Below, piece by piece: positions 37,053 to 45,621 of a stretch of DNA of 64,000 nucleotides; the stretch's first letter is position 1; the number at the start of each line of letters is the position of its first letter. Source of the stretch: Candidatus Hydrogenedens sp. (lineage in GTDB: Bacteria; Hydrogenedentota; Hydrogenedentia; Hydrogenedentales; JAEUWI01); assembly GCA_016125095.1 (NCBI GenBank), contig WGMK01000024.1:29654-93653 (forward strand). Direction: 5' to 3'. The notes under the pieces were generated by a model. It did no database searches, was not told where the DNA came from, and was given only the letters and a program-made list of their open reading frames with translations. Both the position numbers and the translations under genes were made by a program.

Positions 37053-37811
37053 TCAGGCTGCCGTGCCGCCGTCGATGGGCAGCACCGTGCCGGTGGTGTA
37101 GCTCGAGGCCTCGCTGGCGAAGTACACGGCCGCGCCCACGATTTCCTCGGGCTGCGCGTGGCGTCCCATCGGCGCACGCGCGATGTAGTGCTCGTAGATT
37201 TCCGGCGTGTCGATCAGCACCGACGCGAACTTGGTTTCCGTGAGGCCGGGGCAGATGCAGTTGCAGCGGATGTTCGACGAGCCGAGTTCTTTCGCGAGCA
37301 CCTTCGTCAGCATGATCACGCCGGCCTTGGTCATCGAGTAGATGCCCATCATCGGCGAGGGCGTGATGCCCTCGATCGACGCGACGTTGATGATGCTGCC
37401 CGAGCCCTGCTCGACCATCAGCCGCGCCGCGCCCTGCGCCATGAAGAAGAAGCCCTTGCAGTTCACCTCGAAGGTCTTGTCGTAGACCGATTCCGACGCC
37501 TGGATGGCCGGGCCGAAGTAGGGGTTGGTCGCGGCGTTGTTCACCAGCACGTCGAGTTTGCCGCACTCTTCCTTGATGCGCGCCATGAGCGCGTCGATCT
37601 CGTCGAGCTTGCCCGCGTGGCAGGGCATGGCCAGCGCCTTGCCGCCCGCCCGGGCGATGGACCCGGCCACCGCTTCGCAGGCGTCCTGCTTGCGCGACGA
37701 CACGATGACGGTCGCCCCGCGGTTCGCGTATTCGCGCGCGATGGCTTCGCCAATGCCCCGGCTGCTGCCGGTGACCAGCGCGACTTTTCCGTCCAGATTA
37801 AAATCCGACAT
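37053..37811 (-). CDS. short-chain dehydrogenase/reductase
   Basis: Classical SDR of 252 residues, NAD(P)-dependent. TGSSRGIGEAIA is the cofactor loop; RK after VIVSS suggests NADP preference; LVNNAATNPYFG, catalytic Ser in IINVASIEG, and the YSMTK Tyr-Lys pair are complete. The C-terminus GTVLPIDGGTAA is standard. Among SDRs it resembles 3-oxoacyl-ACP reductase (FabG) and peroxisomal DHRS4-like members. Upstream of the 3-hydroxyacyl-CoA dehydrogenase by 14 bp and probably in one operon with it; the substrate cannot be settled. Confidence 0.9.
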   Translation of the reverse strand: MSDFNLDGKVALVTGSSRGIGEAIAREYANRGATVIVSSRKQDACEAVAGSIARAGGKALAMPCHAGKLDEIDALMARIKEECGKLDVLVNNAATNPYFGPAIQASESVYDKTFEVNCKGFFFMAQGAARLMVEQGSGSIINVASIEGITPSPMMGIYSMTKAGVIMLTKVLAKELGSSNIRCNCICPGLTETKFASVLIDTPEIYEHYIARAPMGRHAQPEEIVGAAVYFASEASSYTTGTVLPIDGGTAA

Positions 37812-37832
37812 GGGTCTCTCCTTGTCCGGCGG

Positions 37833-39146
37833 TCAGCGCCGGTATGTCTCGAGGTGGGTGCGGCACCGCTCCAATAGCGCAGCATCGAGCGCAATTGCCG
37901 CCTTGGTCAGGCGCTCGGCCTGATCGATCGCGCCATTCTGCAAGGCAGCGTCCAGCTTTTCAAGGCATGCCTCGTGAAATGCGCCCGACGCCGCATAGGG
38001 ACGCAGCAGTGCGATATCCGCCGCGTCCTGCGCAAGCCAGTCCTCGAGCAGCTTGCGAAGGGCTGGCAGGTAGCCCGGCTCCAACGCCAGCGCCTCGGCA
38101 TTGCAGGCATCTGCTGTTGCATGGTCGCCGCGCGCCATCGCGATGAGACCCAAGTGGTACCACGTGGCGAAGGACCCCGTGCCGCGCACGTCTTCGGGCC
38201 GGCCCAGCGACGCGCGATAGGCTGCCTCGGCGGCGTCCCACTGGCCCAATTGCAGGCGCACGTAGCCGAGCGCATGGTGGAAATCCGCACGCTCCGTGCC
38301 GGCGTGGGCCAGCCGCGCGTGTTCCTCGAGCAGGGACAGCGCGGCATCCCGCTGTTCGGACTGAATCAGGGCGTAGGCGCGCGTACACACCGCCCCGGTC
38401 AGCATCTCGCGCGAAACCGGACCATGCGACCCCTGCGGCGGGCGCGAGTCGAAGTCGATGCGGCGCAAGGCCTGATCGAAGGCGATGGCCGCCGCGCGAT
38501 AGCGCTGGAGACTGAACCAAGCCTTGCCGAGCTGATAGTGCAGGTATGCGTCCTCCGGCGCGTCGGCCATCGCCGCGCGCAGCAGCGCGATGTTGCGGTG
38601 TGCCTTGTGCGCCGGGTCGTCCGCGCGCTGAGCGTAGCCCGAGTGCCGCAGCCGGATGCCGGTGAGCACCGCGCGCGGCGGCCGGCCCGAGACGGACTCC
38701 GGCTGTTCGTGGATGCGCCCGGCGTATCGGAACGCTGCGCGCAGAAACACGCGCGGGGTCTCATCGGTCGTGGCTTGCAGATCCCCGCCCGGCGGCGGCT
38801 CGTTGTGGATGTACACCAGCCCGAGCGTATCCGGCGTGGCCGCGATCCCGAAGGTCGCCAGCTGCGCGCGGACTTCCTCCGGAGACTCCAGCCATTCGTC
38901 GGCATCAATCACCAGCGCGATGTCGCCGGTCGCGAGGTCCAGCGCGGCATTGCGCGCCGCCGCGAAGTCGTCTTGCCACGTACAGCCGCCTACCACCGCG
39001 CCGCAGGCCTCGGCGATGGCGCGGGTCTCATCGGTCGAACCCGTATCGAGCACGACAATCTCGTCGACCGCGCCCGCCAGCGAATCGAGGCAGCGGCCGA
39101 GCACGGCGGCTTCGTTGCGTACGATGAGGACCGCGCTACTCCGCAT
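37833..39146 (-). CDS. family 2 glycosyltransferase fused to TPR repeats
   Basis: A 437-residue protein. The N-terminal 200 residues are a GT-A, SunS/WcaA-like family 2 glycosyltransferase: SSAVLIVRNEAAVLGRCLDS, EIVVLDTGSTDETRAIAE, DDFAAARNAALDLATGD, and the DxD-like LVIDADEWLE. The rest consists of helical TPR-type repeats (YLHYQLGKAWFSLQRYRAAA, HHALGYVRLQLGQWDAAEAA, YHLGLIAMARGDHATADA). Such fusions often modify proteins or envelope glycans. Starts at ATG 39146, overlapping the VanZ gene by 11 bp; a longer reading would use the VanZ frame region and lacks homology. Confidence 0.85.
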   Translation of the reverse strand: MRSSAVLIVRNEAAVLGRCLDSLAGAVDEIVVLDTGSTDETRAIAEACGAVVGGCTWQDDFAAARNAALDLATGDIALVIDADEWLESPEEVRAQLATFGIAATPDTLGLVYIHNEPPPGGDLQATTDETPRVFLRAAFRYAGRIHEQPESVSGRPPRAVLTGIRLRHSGYAQRADDPAHKAHRNIALLRAAMADAPEDAYLHYQLGKAWFSLQRYRAAAIAFDQALRRIDFDSRPPQGSHGPVSREMLTGAVCTRAYALIQSEQRDAALSLLEEHARLAHAGTERADFHHALGYVRLQLGQWDAAEAAYRASLGRPEDVRGTGSFATWYHLGLIAMARGDHATADACNAEALALEPGYLPALRKLLEDWLAQDAADIALLRPYAASGAFHEACLEKLDAALQNGAIDQAERLTKAAIALDAALLERCRTHLETYRR

Positions 39147-39657
39147 CCGGCGGCTCCGGGGCGGGTTTCGGCGGCGGCCAGAAGCGGCGCCACCGCTCGC
39201 TCCGCATCGACAGCAGGTACCACGCTTGCGCCAGCAGCGCGCCCGTGGTGTCCGAAACGATGTCGAGCACATCAACGTTGCGGCCCGGGGTAAACGATTG
39301 GTGGAACTCGTCGGTCAGGCCGAAACCCACGGTGAACAGCACGGGCAGCAGAAACAGCGCAACGCGGCTGTAGCGGATTTTAGAGCGCAGCAGGCCCAGC
39401 AGCACCAGCACCGTCATCAGCCCGAAGGCCGAAACGTGCATCACCTTGTCCCAGTGGGGAAACAGCTCCGACGGCACCGGCGGGTCGCTCTGGCCGGAAA
39501 GCCAGGCAATCGTGCCGCAATAGAGGCAGGTAAGAATGAAATACAGCCAAGCCAACTGTGAGCGGTTCCTATCGTTCGGGGCGGCGCCTTCCGCTGCGAT
39601 CCTGCCCCACGCCGTTCCGCGCGCGCAATAACGCACTTGACCCGATTCGGGGGACAC
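39136..39657 (-). CDS. VanZ-like membrane protein
   Basis: A 173-residue protein with four predicted helices: WLYFILTCLYCGTIAWLSG, VSAFGLMTVLVLLGLL, YSRVALFLLPVLFTVGFGL, and VSDTTGALLAQAWYLL. The VanZ signature is present: WDKVMHVSAFGLM and TDEFHQSFTPGRNVDVLDI. VanZ gives low-level teicoplanin resistance in enterococci, but most homologues have unknown roles. The GTG at 39657 gives a 33-residue polar leader; a later start near QLAWLY is possible. Overlaps the glycosyltransferase start. Confidence 0.83.
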   Translation of the reverse strand: MSPESGQVRYCARGTAWGRIAAEGAAPNDRNRSQLAWLYFILTCLYCGTIAWLSGQSDPPVPSELFPHWDKVMHVSAFGLMTVLVLLGLLRSKIRYSRVALFLLPVLFTVGFGLTDEFHQSFTPGRNVDVLDIVSDTTGALLAQAWYLLSMRSERWRRFWPPPKPAPEPPDAE

Positions 39658-39667
39658 GCGCTACAAT
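39637..39667 (+). promoter_or_regulatory. candidate promoter of the bTHX gene
   Basis: TTGACC (39637-39642), a 19-bp spacer and TACAAT (39662-39667), 50 bp before the ATG at 39718. The hexamers are good but the spacer is longer than ideal. Confidence 0.4.
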
Positions 39668-39717
39668 ACGCGGCTGATTCCGACCATAACGTACAAACGA
39701 CTCCAAGGAGAGACATC

Positions 39718-39837
39718 ATGGGTAAAGGCGACATGCGCTCGAAGCGCGGCAAGATTCATCGCGGCACGCACGGCAAGACCCGCCTCAAGAAGGAAGAGGG
39801 CAAGAAGAAGACCGGCGCGAAAGACGCGAAGAAGTAG
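39718..39837 (+). CDS. 30S ribosomal protein bTHX
   Basis: A 39-residue basic protein. MGKGDMRSKRGKIHRGTHGK followed by TRLKKEEGKKK is the bTHX (Thx/PSRP-7) family pattern MGKGDxxxxRGKIxxGTxGKxR, known from Thermus, where it sits in the head of the 30S subunit. An Ala/Lys tail ends the chain. AAGGAGAG lies about 8 bases upstream. It has its own promoter-like sequence and terminator, so it is monocistronic. Many bacteria lack this protein. Confidence 0.9.
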   Translation: MGKGDMRSKRGKIHRGTHGKTRLKKEEGKKKTGAKDAKK

Positions 39838-39858
39838 TCTTCGATAGCTGAAAGTATA

Positions 39859-39894
39859 AAAGGCGCGGCCACCCCCGGGGACGGCCGCGCCTTT
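39859..39894. terminator. bidirectional terminator between bTHX and the PhoD-like gene
   Basis: A perfect 12-bp stem AAAGGCGCGGCC / GGCCGCGCCTTT (39859-39870 with 39883-39894) around a 12-nt loop, with A-tract and T-tract ends. It sits between convergent genes and can serve both. Confidence 0.8.
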
Positions 39895-39896
39895 GC

Positions 39897-41306
39897 TTAT
39901 TTCTTCAGCGCCTTCAGGCCGCCATCCGTAAAGCGTTCCCATTCCTTGGAGGCGGTGTCGCGTTTTTTTGCGGCGCTGGCGACGCCGTTCACGAGCTCGT
40001 CGGCGCGCACGACGATGGGGCTCCAGGCGTAGAGGCCGTATTGGGTCATGAGCTGGAAGGTGACCTGCGGCACGTCGCCGGTGAAGTCGAAATCGAGGAC
40101 GCCGGCGTTGGCGGCGGCGTTGTAGGGCTCGCGCAGGCGCATTTCGGGGCGGCGCATGTAGTTGTCGGTCGCGGGAATCTGGCCGAGCGGCGAACTGTCG
40201 AAGTCGTAAATGTCGTAGCCGCCATGCTCTGACCACGGAATGGCGTTCGCCTCGCCCATGTGGGTGTCGCCCGAGAGCACGAACACGCCGGGGATGGCCT
40301 CGTCTCGGATGTAGTCGAGCAGGGCATTGCGTTCGTGCAGGAAGGCCGCCCACGAATCGCCGCCCTCGCCCTTGCCGTTGTTAAAGCCGCTGCCGCTGAT
40401 GAGCACCTTGAACGCCGCCGTGCTGGCCTTCAGGCCGTCTTTCAGCCAGGCCAGCTGCCGCTGCCCCAGCATGGTCTTCTCGGGCGAATCTTTCTCGGCG
40501 TTCGGGTCGCGGTAATACCGTCCGTCGAGGAAGAAGAAATCGACGCCGCCGTAGCTGTACTGGAAAAACACGCCGGGCGCGTCGGGCAGGCCATAGGCGG
40601 GATTGGGCCAATACTGCTTGAACACGCCGAGCGCGAGGTCCTTCACGGGGTTCGTGCGGTTGTGGTCGTTCAGGCCGTAGTCGTGGTCGTCCCAGATGGC
40701 CAGCTGCGGGGTGGAATGAATGAGCGGCTGCAGGCCGGTCACGTCGCGCTGGCGGCGGTATTCCTCGGCGAGGATATCCGGGTCGAGCGCGTCGCCGTAG
40801 ATGTTGTCGCCCAGCCAGAAAAACAGATCCGGTTCGAGTTCATTCACGACGGACCAGATGGGCTGGATGCGGTCTTCGCCCCAGCGCGGGCAGGAACCGT
40901 AGCACACGCGGAAGCGCCCGGGGGATTCCGGCGCGGAGTCGGCGTGAAACGGCTCCACGCCCCCCATGCCCTTCGCCACACCGTCGTGCACATAGACGCG
41001 GTAGTAGTAGCGCGTGCCGGGCTTCAAGCCTTCCATGGTCAGCACGGCCGTGTAGTCGTTGTCCTTGGTGGCGCGCACCTTGGGAGACTCAGCGGCATCG
41101 GCCAGATCGGGGTTGTCGGCGTATTTCAGCCAGCAGTCGAAATCGCCGCTGGCGCGCACCCACACGGGAATCGCGGTGGTGGTGACCGCGCCGATCATCG
41201 GGCCCTGCATGAGGCGGGGCGAGCCGATGGTGGCGGGCGCGGCGGAGGCGAGCGCGCTGGCGCTCAGCAGCAACAGGGACAAGAAAAAACGAGTAACGAT
41301 GCGCAT
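39897..41306 (-). CDS. PhoD-like metallophosphatase, exported
   Basis: Alkaline-phosphatase-D family protein of 469 residues with signal RFFLSLLLLSASALASA. An N-terminal fibronectin-like domain (VWVRASGDFDCWLKYADNPD, LKPGTRYYYRVYVHDG) precedes the calcineurin-like metal site: RVCYGSCPRWGE, FFWLGDNIYGD, LAIWDDHDYGLNDHN and FVLSGDTHMGE. PhoD enzymes release phosphate from mono- and diesters with Fe/Ca. No Tat twin-arginine motif is visible, unlike B. subtilis PhoD, so Sec export is likely. Convergent with bTHX. Confidence 0.88.
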   Translation of the reverse strand: MRIVTRFFLSLLLLSASALASAAPATIGSPRLMQGPMIGAVTTTAIPVWVRASGDFDCWLKYADNPDLADAAESPKVRATKDNDYTAVLTMEGLKPGTRYYYRVYVHDGVAKGMGGVEPFHADSAPESPGRFRVCYGSCPRWGEDRIQPIWSVVNELEPDLFFWLGDNIYGDALDPDILAEEYRRQRDVTGLQPLIHSTPQLAIWDDHDYGLNDHNRTNPVKDLALGVFKQYWPNPAYGLPDAPGVFFQYSYGGVDFFFLDGRYYRDPNAEKDSPEKTMLGQRQLAWLKDGLKASTAAFKVLISGSGFNNGKGEGGDSWAAFLHERNALLDYIRDEAIPGVFVLSGDTHMGEANAIPWSEHGGYDIYDFDSSPLGQIPATDNYMRRPEMRLREPYNAAANAGVLDFDFTGDVPQVTFQLMTQYGLYAWSPIVVRADELVNGVASAAKKRDTASKEWERFTDGGLKALKK

Positions 41307-41360
41307 GGCGCGGCTCCTTCAGGCTGAGGCGGCCGCGCCAGCATAGCATTCAAGCGCAAA

Positions 41361-41397
41361 CGAAAAAACCCGGGACCAGCGCGTGCCGATCCCGGGT
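41361..41397 (-). terminator. flagellin gene terminator
   Basis: A perfect 8-bp stem ACCCGGGA / TCCCGGGT (41368-41375, 41390-41397) directly after the flagellin stop. On the minus strand it is followed by TTTTTTCG. Confidence 0.8.
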
Positions 41398-41417
41398 CGT
41401 GCGAAGTCTCAGTTGGC

Positions 41418-42236
41418 TTAGCCGCCCAGCAGCTGCAGGGCCGTCTGCGGTACGATGTTGGCCTGCGCCAGCACCGAGGTGCCCGCGCTCACCAAGATCT
41501 GGTTGCGCGTGAACTGCGAGGTTTCGTAGGCGATATCGGCGTCGCGGATGGTGCTTTCCGAATAAGCCGCGTTCTCTTCCTGAATCGCCAGGGTGTTGAT
41601 GGTGAACTCGAGCCGGTTCTGGATGGCGCCGAGATTGCCGCGGATCTGCGCCAGGCTCTGCAGCGCGCGGTCCACCGTGGAAATGGTAGACACCGCGATG
41701 TTCACGGCCGAAATCGCGATGTTGTTCACGCCAAGGTCGTTGGTTTTTGCGCCGGTCACATTGATAACCAGCACCTGGCTGACCTTGTAGCCCGACTGCA
41801 GCGTGACGGTCTGCGGCGAACTGAGCACGCGCAGGCCGTTGAATTCCGTGTCGAGCGCGATGTCGTCAATCTGCTCGAGCAACTGCTGCACTTCGGCGTT
41901 GAGCGCGATGCGGTTGTCCGTGCTGTTCGTGCCGTTGGCGGCCTGCACGGCCAGTTCGCGGATGCGTTGCAGCGCGTTCGACGTTTCCGTCAGCGCGCCT
42001 TCCGCGGTCTGCACCAGGCTGATGCCGTCCTGCGAATTGCGCTGCGCCTGCCGGGTGCCGCGCACCTGCGAGCGGAAGCCTTCCGCAATGGCGAGACCCG
42101 CCGCGTCGTCCGCCGCCCGGTTGATCCGGAGGCCGCTGGACAGGCGCTCCAGGCTCTTGTTGAGCGCAATGGTGCTGTTTCTCAGCGTGCGGGTGGTGTT
42201 GAGCGCGGCAACATTCGTGTTGATCCGAAGACCCAT
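41418..42236 (-). CDS. flagellin
   Basis: Filament subunit of the bacterial flagellum. The 272-residue form has only the conserved D0/D1 parts: N-terminal MGLRINTNVAALNTTRTLRN, LERLSSGLRINRAADDAAGL and ALTETSNALQRIRELAVQAA, then a short middle, and C-terminal LGAIQNRLEFTINTLAIQEE and ILVSAGTSVLAQANIVPQ ending LLGG. The variable D2/D3 domains are absent, so the filament surface should be smooth. It has its own sigma-28-type promoter, GGAGG 9 bases before the ATG, and a terminator; no other flagellar gene is near. Confidence 0.96.
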   Translation of the reverse strand: MGLRINTNVAALNTTRTLRNSTIALNKSLERLSSGLRINRAADDAAGLAIAEGFRSQVRGTRQAQRNSQDGISLVQTAEGALTETSNALQRIRELAVQAANGTNSTDNRIALNAEVQQLLEQIDDIALDTEFNGLRVLSSPQTVTLQSGYKVSQVLVINVTGAKTNDLGVNNIAISAVNIAVSTISTVDRALQSLAQIRGNLGAIQNRLEFTINTLAIQEENAAYSESTIRDADIAYETSQFTRNQILVSAGTSVLAQANIVPQTALQLLGG

Positions 42237-42316
42237 GACCTAAATCCTCCGTGATGTCTGCCTCTGCGTCCTTGCATCGGCCGAGCCCGGGGTGTCGCCG
42301 CAAGCTCTGGGGCGTT

Positions 42317-42343
42317 CTATCGGCAGAAACGGCCCGGACTTTA
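42317..42343 (-). promoter_or_regulatory. sigma-28 (FliA) type promoter of flagellin
   Basis: On the minus strand TAAA (42343-42340), exactly 15 bp, then GCCGATAG (42324-42317), one base from the class 3 flagellar consensus TAAA-N15-GCCGATAA. It is about 80 bp before the flagellin ATG and lies between the divergent flagellin and uvrC genes. Confidence 0.82.
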
Positions 42344-42408
42344 GCCGCCCGCTGGCAACCGCGTATCCTAGGGGCCTCCAGCTAGACTCCAGACCCCGGC
42401 GAAAGACC

Positions 42409-44274
42409 ATGCACGAAGACCCCGAAAACACGGAAACCAGCCCGAAATCGCACGTATTGGACGGTTTCGACATCGCCACCGTGCCCACCGGCCCGGGGTG
42501 CTATCTCATGTGCGACGCGAAGTCCCGGGTCATCTATGTGGGCAAAGCGAAGAACCTGCGTTCCCGTGTGCGTCAATACCTGAACGAAACCGATTCGCGC
42601 TACAGCGTAAAGTTCCTCATGCGGCGCGTGGCGCAGATCAATTTCATCGTGACAGGCAACGAAAAAGAGGCGCTGCTGCTGGAAAACAGCCTGATCAAGC
42701 AGCACAAGCCGCGCTACAACGTGCGACTGAAGGACGACAAGACCTATATCAGCCTGCGGCTGGACCCGCGCGAGGACTTCCCGCGCATCACGGTGGTGCG
42801 GCGCTACAAGCGCGATGGCGCGCGGTATTTCGGTCCGTACCACGACACGAAGGCCGCGCGGCAGATGCTGCGGCAGATTACGCGCATGTTCACCCTGCGC
42901 ACCTGCACCGACCACGTGCTCTACAACCGCAGCCGCCCCTGCCTCTACCACCAGATGGGGCAGTGCTGCGCGCCCTGCGTGAACCTGGTCACGCGCGAGG
43001 CCTACCACGAGATCGTCGAGCAGGTGCTGCTGATCCTGGAAGGCCGCAGCATGGAGCTCGAAGAGCGGCTGACGGAGCAGATCAAGGCGCTGGCCGAAAA
43101 CCTCGAGTTCGAGGCGGCGGCGGCCCTGCGCGATCGCCTGTACATGCTGCACCGCAACCGCGAGAAGCAGCGCGCCGTGACCCTGCGCGGCAGCGAGGAC
43201 CGCGATGTCTTCGGCTATTACAACGAGGGCCGGTTCACCGAGATCCAGGTGTTGTTCTACCGCGGCGGCCGCATGCTGGGTGGGCGCGCCTTCAGCTTCG
43301 AGCGCCAGGAGATGCCGGTTGAGGAACTGATGAGCACGCTGATCTTGCAGTACTATGGCGATGCCCCGCTGATTCCGCAGGAGGTGTTCGTGCCCTGCGA
43401 GCTCGAGGACGCCGATACGCTGGCGGAGGTGCTGAGCGAACAGCGCGGCCGCAAGGTGGAGGTCTCTCGCCCGCAGCGCGGCGACCGGCTGGCGCTGGTG
43501 GAACTGGCGAACAAGAACGCGCGGCACAACTTTCTGGACAAGCGCATGCGCGAGAAGGCTCAGGCGGACACGCTGGCGCAAATGCAACAGGCGCTGCGCC
43601 TGCCCGTGCCACCGGAGCGCATCGAGTGCTTCGACATCTCCACCATCCAGGGCGAGAACAAGGTGGCCTCGATGGCCGTGTTTACGCAGGGCGAGCCCGA
43701 CAAGGCGCGCTACCGCAAGTACATCATAAAGACGGTCGAGGGGCAGGACGATTTCGCGAGCATGCGCGAGGTCATTCTGCGGCGATACCAGCGCGCCATC
43801 GAGGAAGACGACCTGCCCTCGCTGGTGCTGATCGACGGCGGCAAGGGGCAGCTCGGCGTGGCGGTGGCGGCCCTGCACGACCTCGGCCTGGAGGATCTGC
43901 CCATCGCGAGCATCGCGAAATCGCGCGCGCAGGAGGAGGGCGGCCGTTCGCCCGAGCGCTTCTTCCTGCCCGGCCGCTCGAACCCGATCATCCTGCCGCA
44001 GTCGGGCCCCGTGGTGAAGCTCGCCGCGCGCATCCGCGACGAGGCGCACCGCTTCGCCATCACGTTCCACCGCAAGAAGCGCGGCGCGGCGGCGCGGGGA
44101 AGCAAACTCACCGAGATTCCCGGTATCGGGCCAACGCGCGCGAAGACGCTGCTGAAACACTTCGGCTCGGTGAAGGCCATCCGCGAGGCCACGCCGGATC
44201 TACTTGCCGAGGCGCCGGGCATCGGGGCGAAGAAGGCCGCGGAGATCCACGCAGCCCTGCACGCGGGCGAGTAG
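42409..44274 (+). CDS. uvrC: excinuclease ABC subunit C
   Basis: Dual-incision nuclease of nucleotide excision repair, 621 residues. In order: the GIY-YIG domain (TGPGCYLMCDAKSRVIYVGK, then AKNLRSRVRQYL), the cysteine cluster CLYHQMGQCCAPC, a UVR motif (LEFEAAAALRDRLYMLHRNR), the RNase-H-like C-terminal nuclease (ERIECFDISTIQGENKVASM, LVLIDGGKGQL, SGPVVKLAARIRDEAHRFAI) and tandem helix-hairpin-helix (LTEIPGIGPTRAKTLLKHFG). The ATG at 42409 was preferred to a longer reading because homology begins shortly after it. The ribosome site is weak. Confidence 0.97.
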   Translation: MHEDPENTETSPKSHVLDGFDIATVPTGPGCYLMCDAKSRVIYVGKAKNLRSRVRQYLNETDSRYSVKFLMRRVAQINFIVTGNEKEALLLENSLIKQHKPRYNVRLKDDKTYISLRLDPREDFPRITVVRRYKRDGARYFGPYHDTKAARQMLRQITRMFTLRTCTDHVLYNRSRPCLYHQMGQCCAPCVNLVTREAYHEIVEQVLLILEGRSMELEERLTEQIKALAENLEFEAAAALRDRLYMLHRNREKQRAVTLRGSEDRDVFGYYNEGRFTEIQVLFYRGGRMLGGRAFSFERQEMPVEELMSTLILQYYGDAPLIPQEVFVPCELEDADTLAEVLSEQRGRKVEVSRPQRGDRLALVELANKNARHNFLDKRMREKAQADTLAQMQQALRLPVPPERIECFDISTIQGENKVASMAVFTQGEPDKARYRKYIIKTVEGQDDFASMREVILRRYQRAIEEDDLPSLVLIDGGKGQLGVAVAALHDLGLEDLPIASIAKSRAQEEGGRSPERFFLPGRSNPIILPQSGPVVKLAARIRDEAHRFAITFHRKKRGAAARGSKLTEIPGIGPTRAKTLLKHFGSVKAIREATPDLLAEAPGIGAKKAAEIHAALHAGE

Positions 44275-44277
44275 CGG

Positions 44278-45321
44278 CTACAGCTCCGGGCGCGTGTGCA
44301 GGATGCGCACGCAGGCGTCGTAGGCCTGCTCGGGCAGCACGGCGGAAAGATACAACTCCGCCTCCGTCAGCGATACGTTCTTGGGGAAGGGATTCGGCCC
44401 GGCGTAGAGTACCTCGTAGGGCTTGCGCAGGGGGGCATGCTTGGCGGGGTCCGTGCCGCCGAACACCGTGACCACGGGCACGTCCATCGCGCTGGCAATG
44501 TGCATGGGGCCGGTGTCGCCGCCGAAGAACAGGGCGGCACGCTGCACGAGCGCGGCGAAATGCTTGAGATCGGGCAGCTCCGGCACGATGAACGGGTGGC
44601 GGCGCGCCATGGCCTGCACCTGCTCGGCCACCGCCTGCTGGCCGGGACCATGCGTCAGCACCACCTCGAGCCGGCCGTCGGCCATGAGCATGTCGCAGAG
44701 CGCGGCGTAGTGCTCGAGCGGCCACTGCTTCTCGGGACGGTCGACGGGCGCATGCACCACGGCGAAGGGCTTGCCGCCGGAGAAGGTGTCGTCCAGGTAT
44801 TCCTCGATATGCTCTTCCACTTCCTCGGGAATCGCGATGCGGACATCGAGGTGGGCGCGGCGGGCGTCGAGCGCCTTGCAGATTTCGAGGTTCTCCTCGA
44901 TGCGGTTCATGCGCTGCGACACCAGCGGCACCCGGTGCGTGTAGAACAGGTGGCTCATTTCCTGGCTGCGGGGCGGCGCGAAGCCGTAGCGCTTCTTCGC
45001 GCCGGTCGCCCGGACAATCCAGCCGCTCTTGAGAATGCCGTGGAAATCGATGGCGATGTCGTAGCGGTTATCGCGCACGCGGCCGCAGTATTCGAGGAAA
45101 CTCTTGGAAGATTCGAAGCCCGAGCCCGTGCGCTCGAAGATGAGCACGTTGTCGAGCGCGGGGTGGTCGGTCAGGATGTCGGCGCTCTTGGGCTCGACGG
45201 CAAAGTCGATCTGGGCGTGGGGGTAGGCGTCGCGCAGGGCGTGCACGGCCGGCAGCACGCGCACCACATCGCCGATGGCGCTCAGGCGGATCAGGAGGAT
45301 GCGCGGAACACCGTTCTGCAT
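44278..45321 (-). CDS. family 9 glycosyltransferase (LPS heptosyltransferase-like)
   Basis: GT-B enzyme of 347 residues resembling WaaC/WaaF. N-terminal RILLIRLSAIGDVVRVLPAV, YDIAIDFHGILKSGWI, and the C-terminal nucleotide-sugar site RAALFFGGDTGPMHIASAMD and PVVTVFGGTDPAKHAP are family landmarks. These enzymes add heptose to lipid A core, pointing to lipopolysaccharide. Only 3 bp separate its stop from the convergent uvrC stop. The exact sugar cannot be told from sequence. Confidence 0.87.
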   Translation of the reverse strand: MQNGVPRILLIRLSAIGDVVRVLPAVHALRDAYPHAQIDFAVEPKSADILTDHPALDNVLIFERTGSGFESSKSFLEYCGRVRDNRYDIAIDFHGILKSGWIVRATGAKKRYGFAPPRSQEMSHLFYTHRVPLVSQRMNRIEENLEICKALDARRAHLDVRIAIPEEVEEHIEEYLDDTFSGGKPFAVVHAPVDRPEKQWPLEHYAALCDMLMADGRLEVVLTHGPGQQAVAEQVQAMARRHPFIVPELPDLKHFAALVQRAALFFGGDTGPMHIASAMDVPVVTVFGGTDPAKHAPLRKPYEVLYAGPNPFPKNVSLTEAELYLSAVLPEQAYDACVRILHTRPEL

Positions 45322-45381
45322 GGTATCGCGTGACTACTCCCTGGATGATACCGCGCGCCGCGCTGGTACGGCGGTAAGGAA

Positions 45382-45472
<91 letters not shown>

Positions 45473-45621
45473 CGGGAACGGGGGAGTATAGCGCCTGTAA
45501 GCCCGCTGTTGCAATGGATTTCCGGTGGACCGGGAGCATCCGGCATGCTACAGTGGCGCGCACCGTGGGCGGCCCTGCAATCGGGCGTGGGACCGCCCCG
45601 CACACCGGGAGGCAGCAAACC

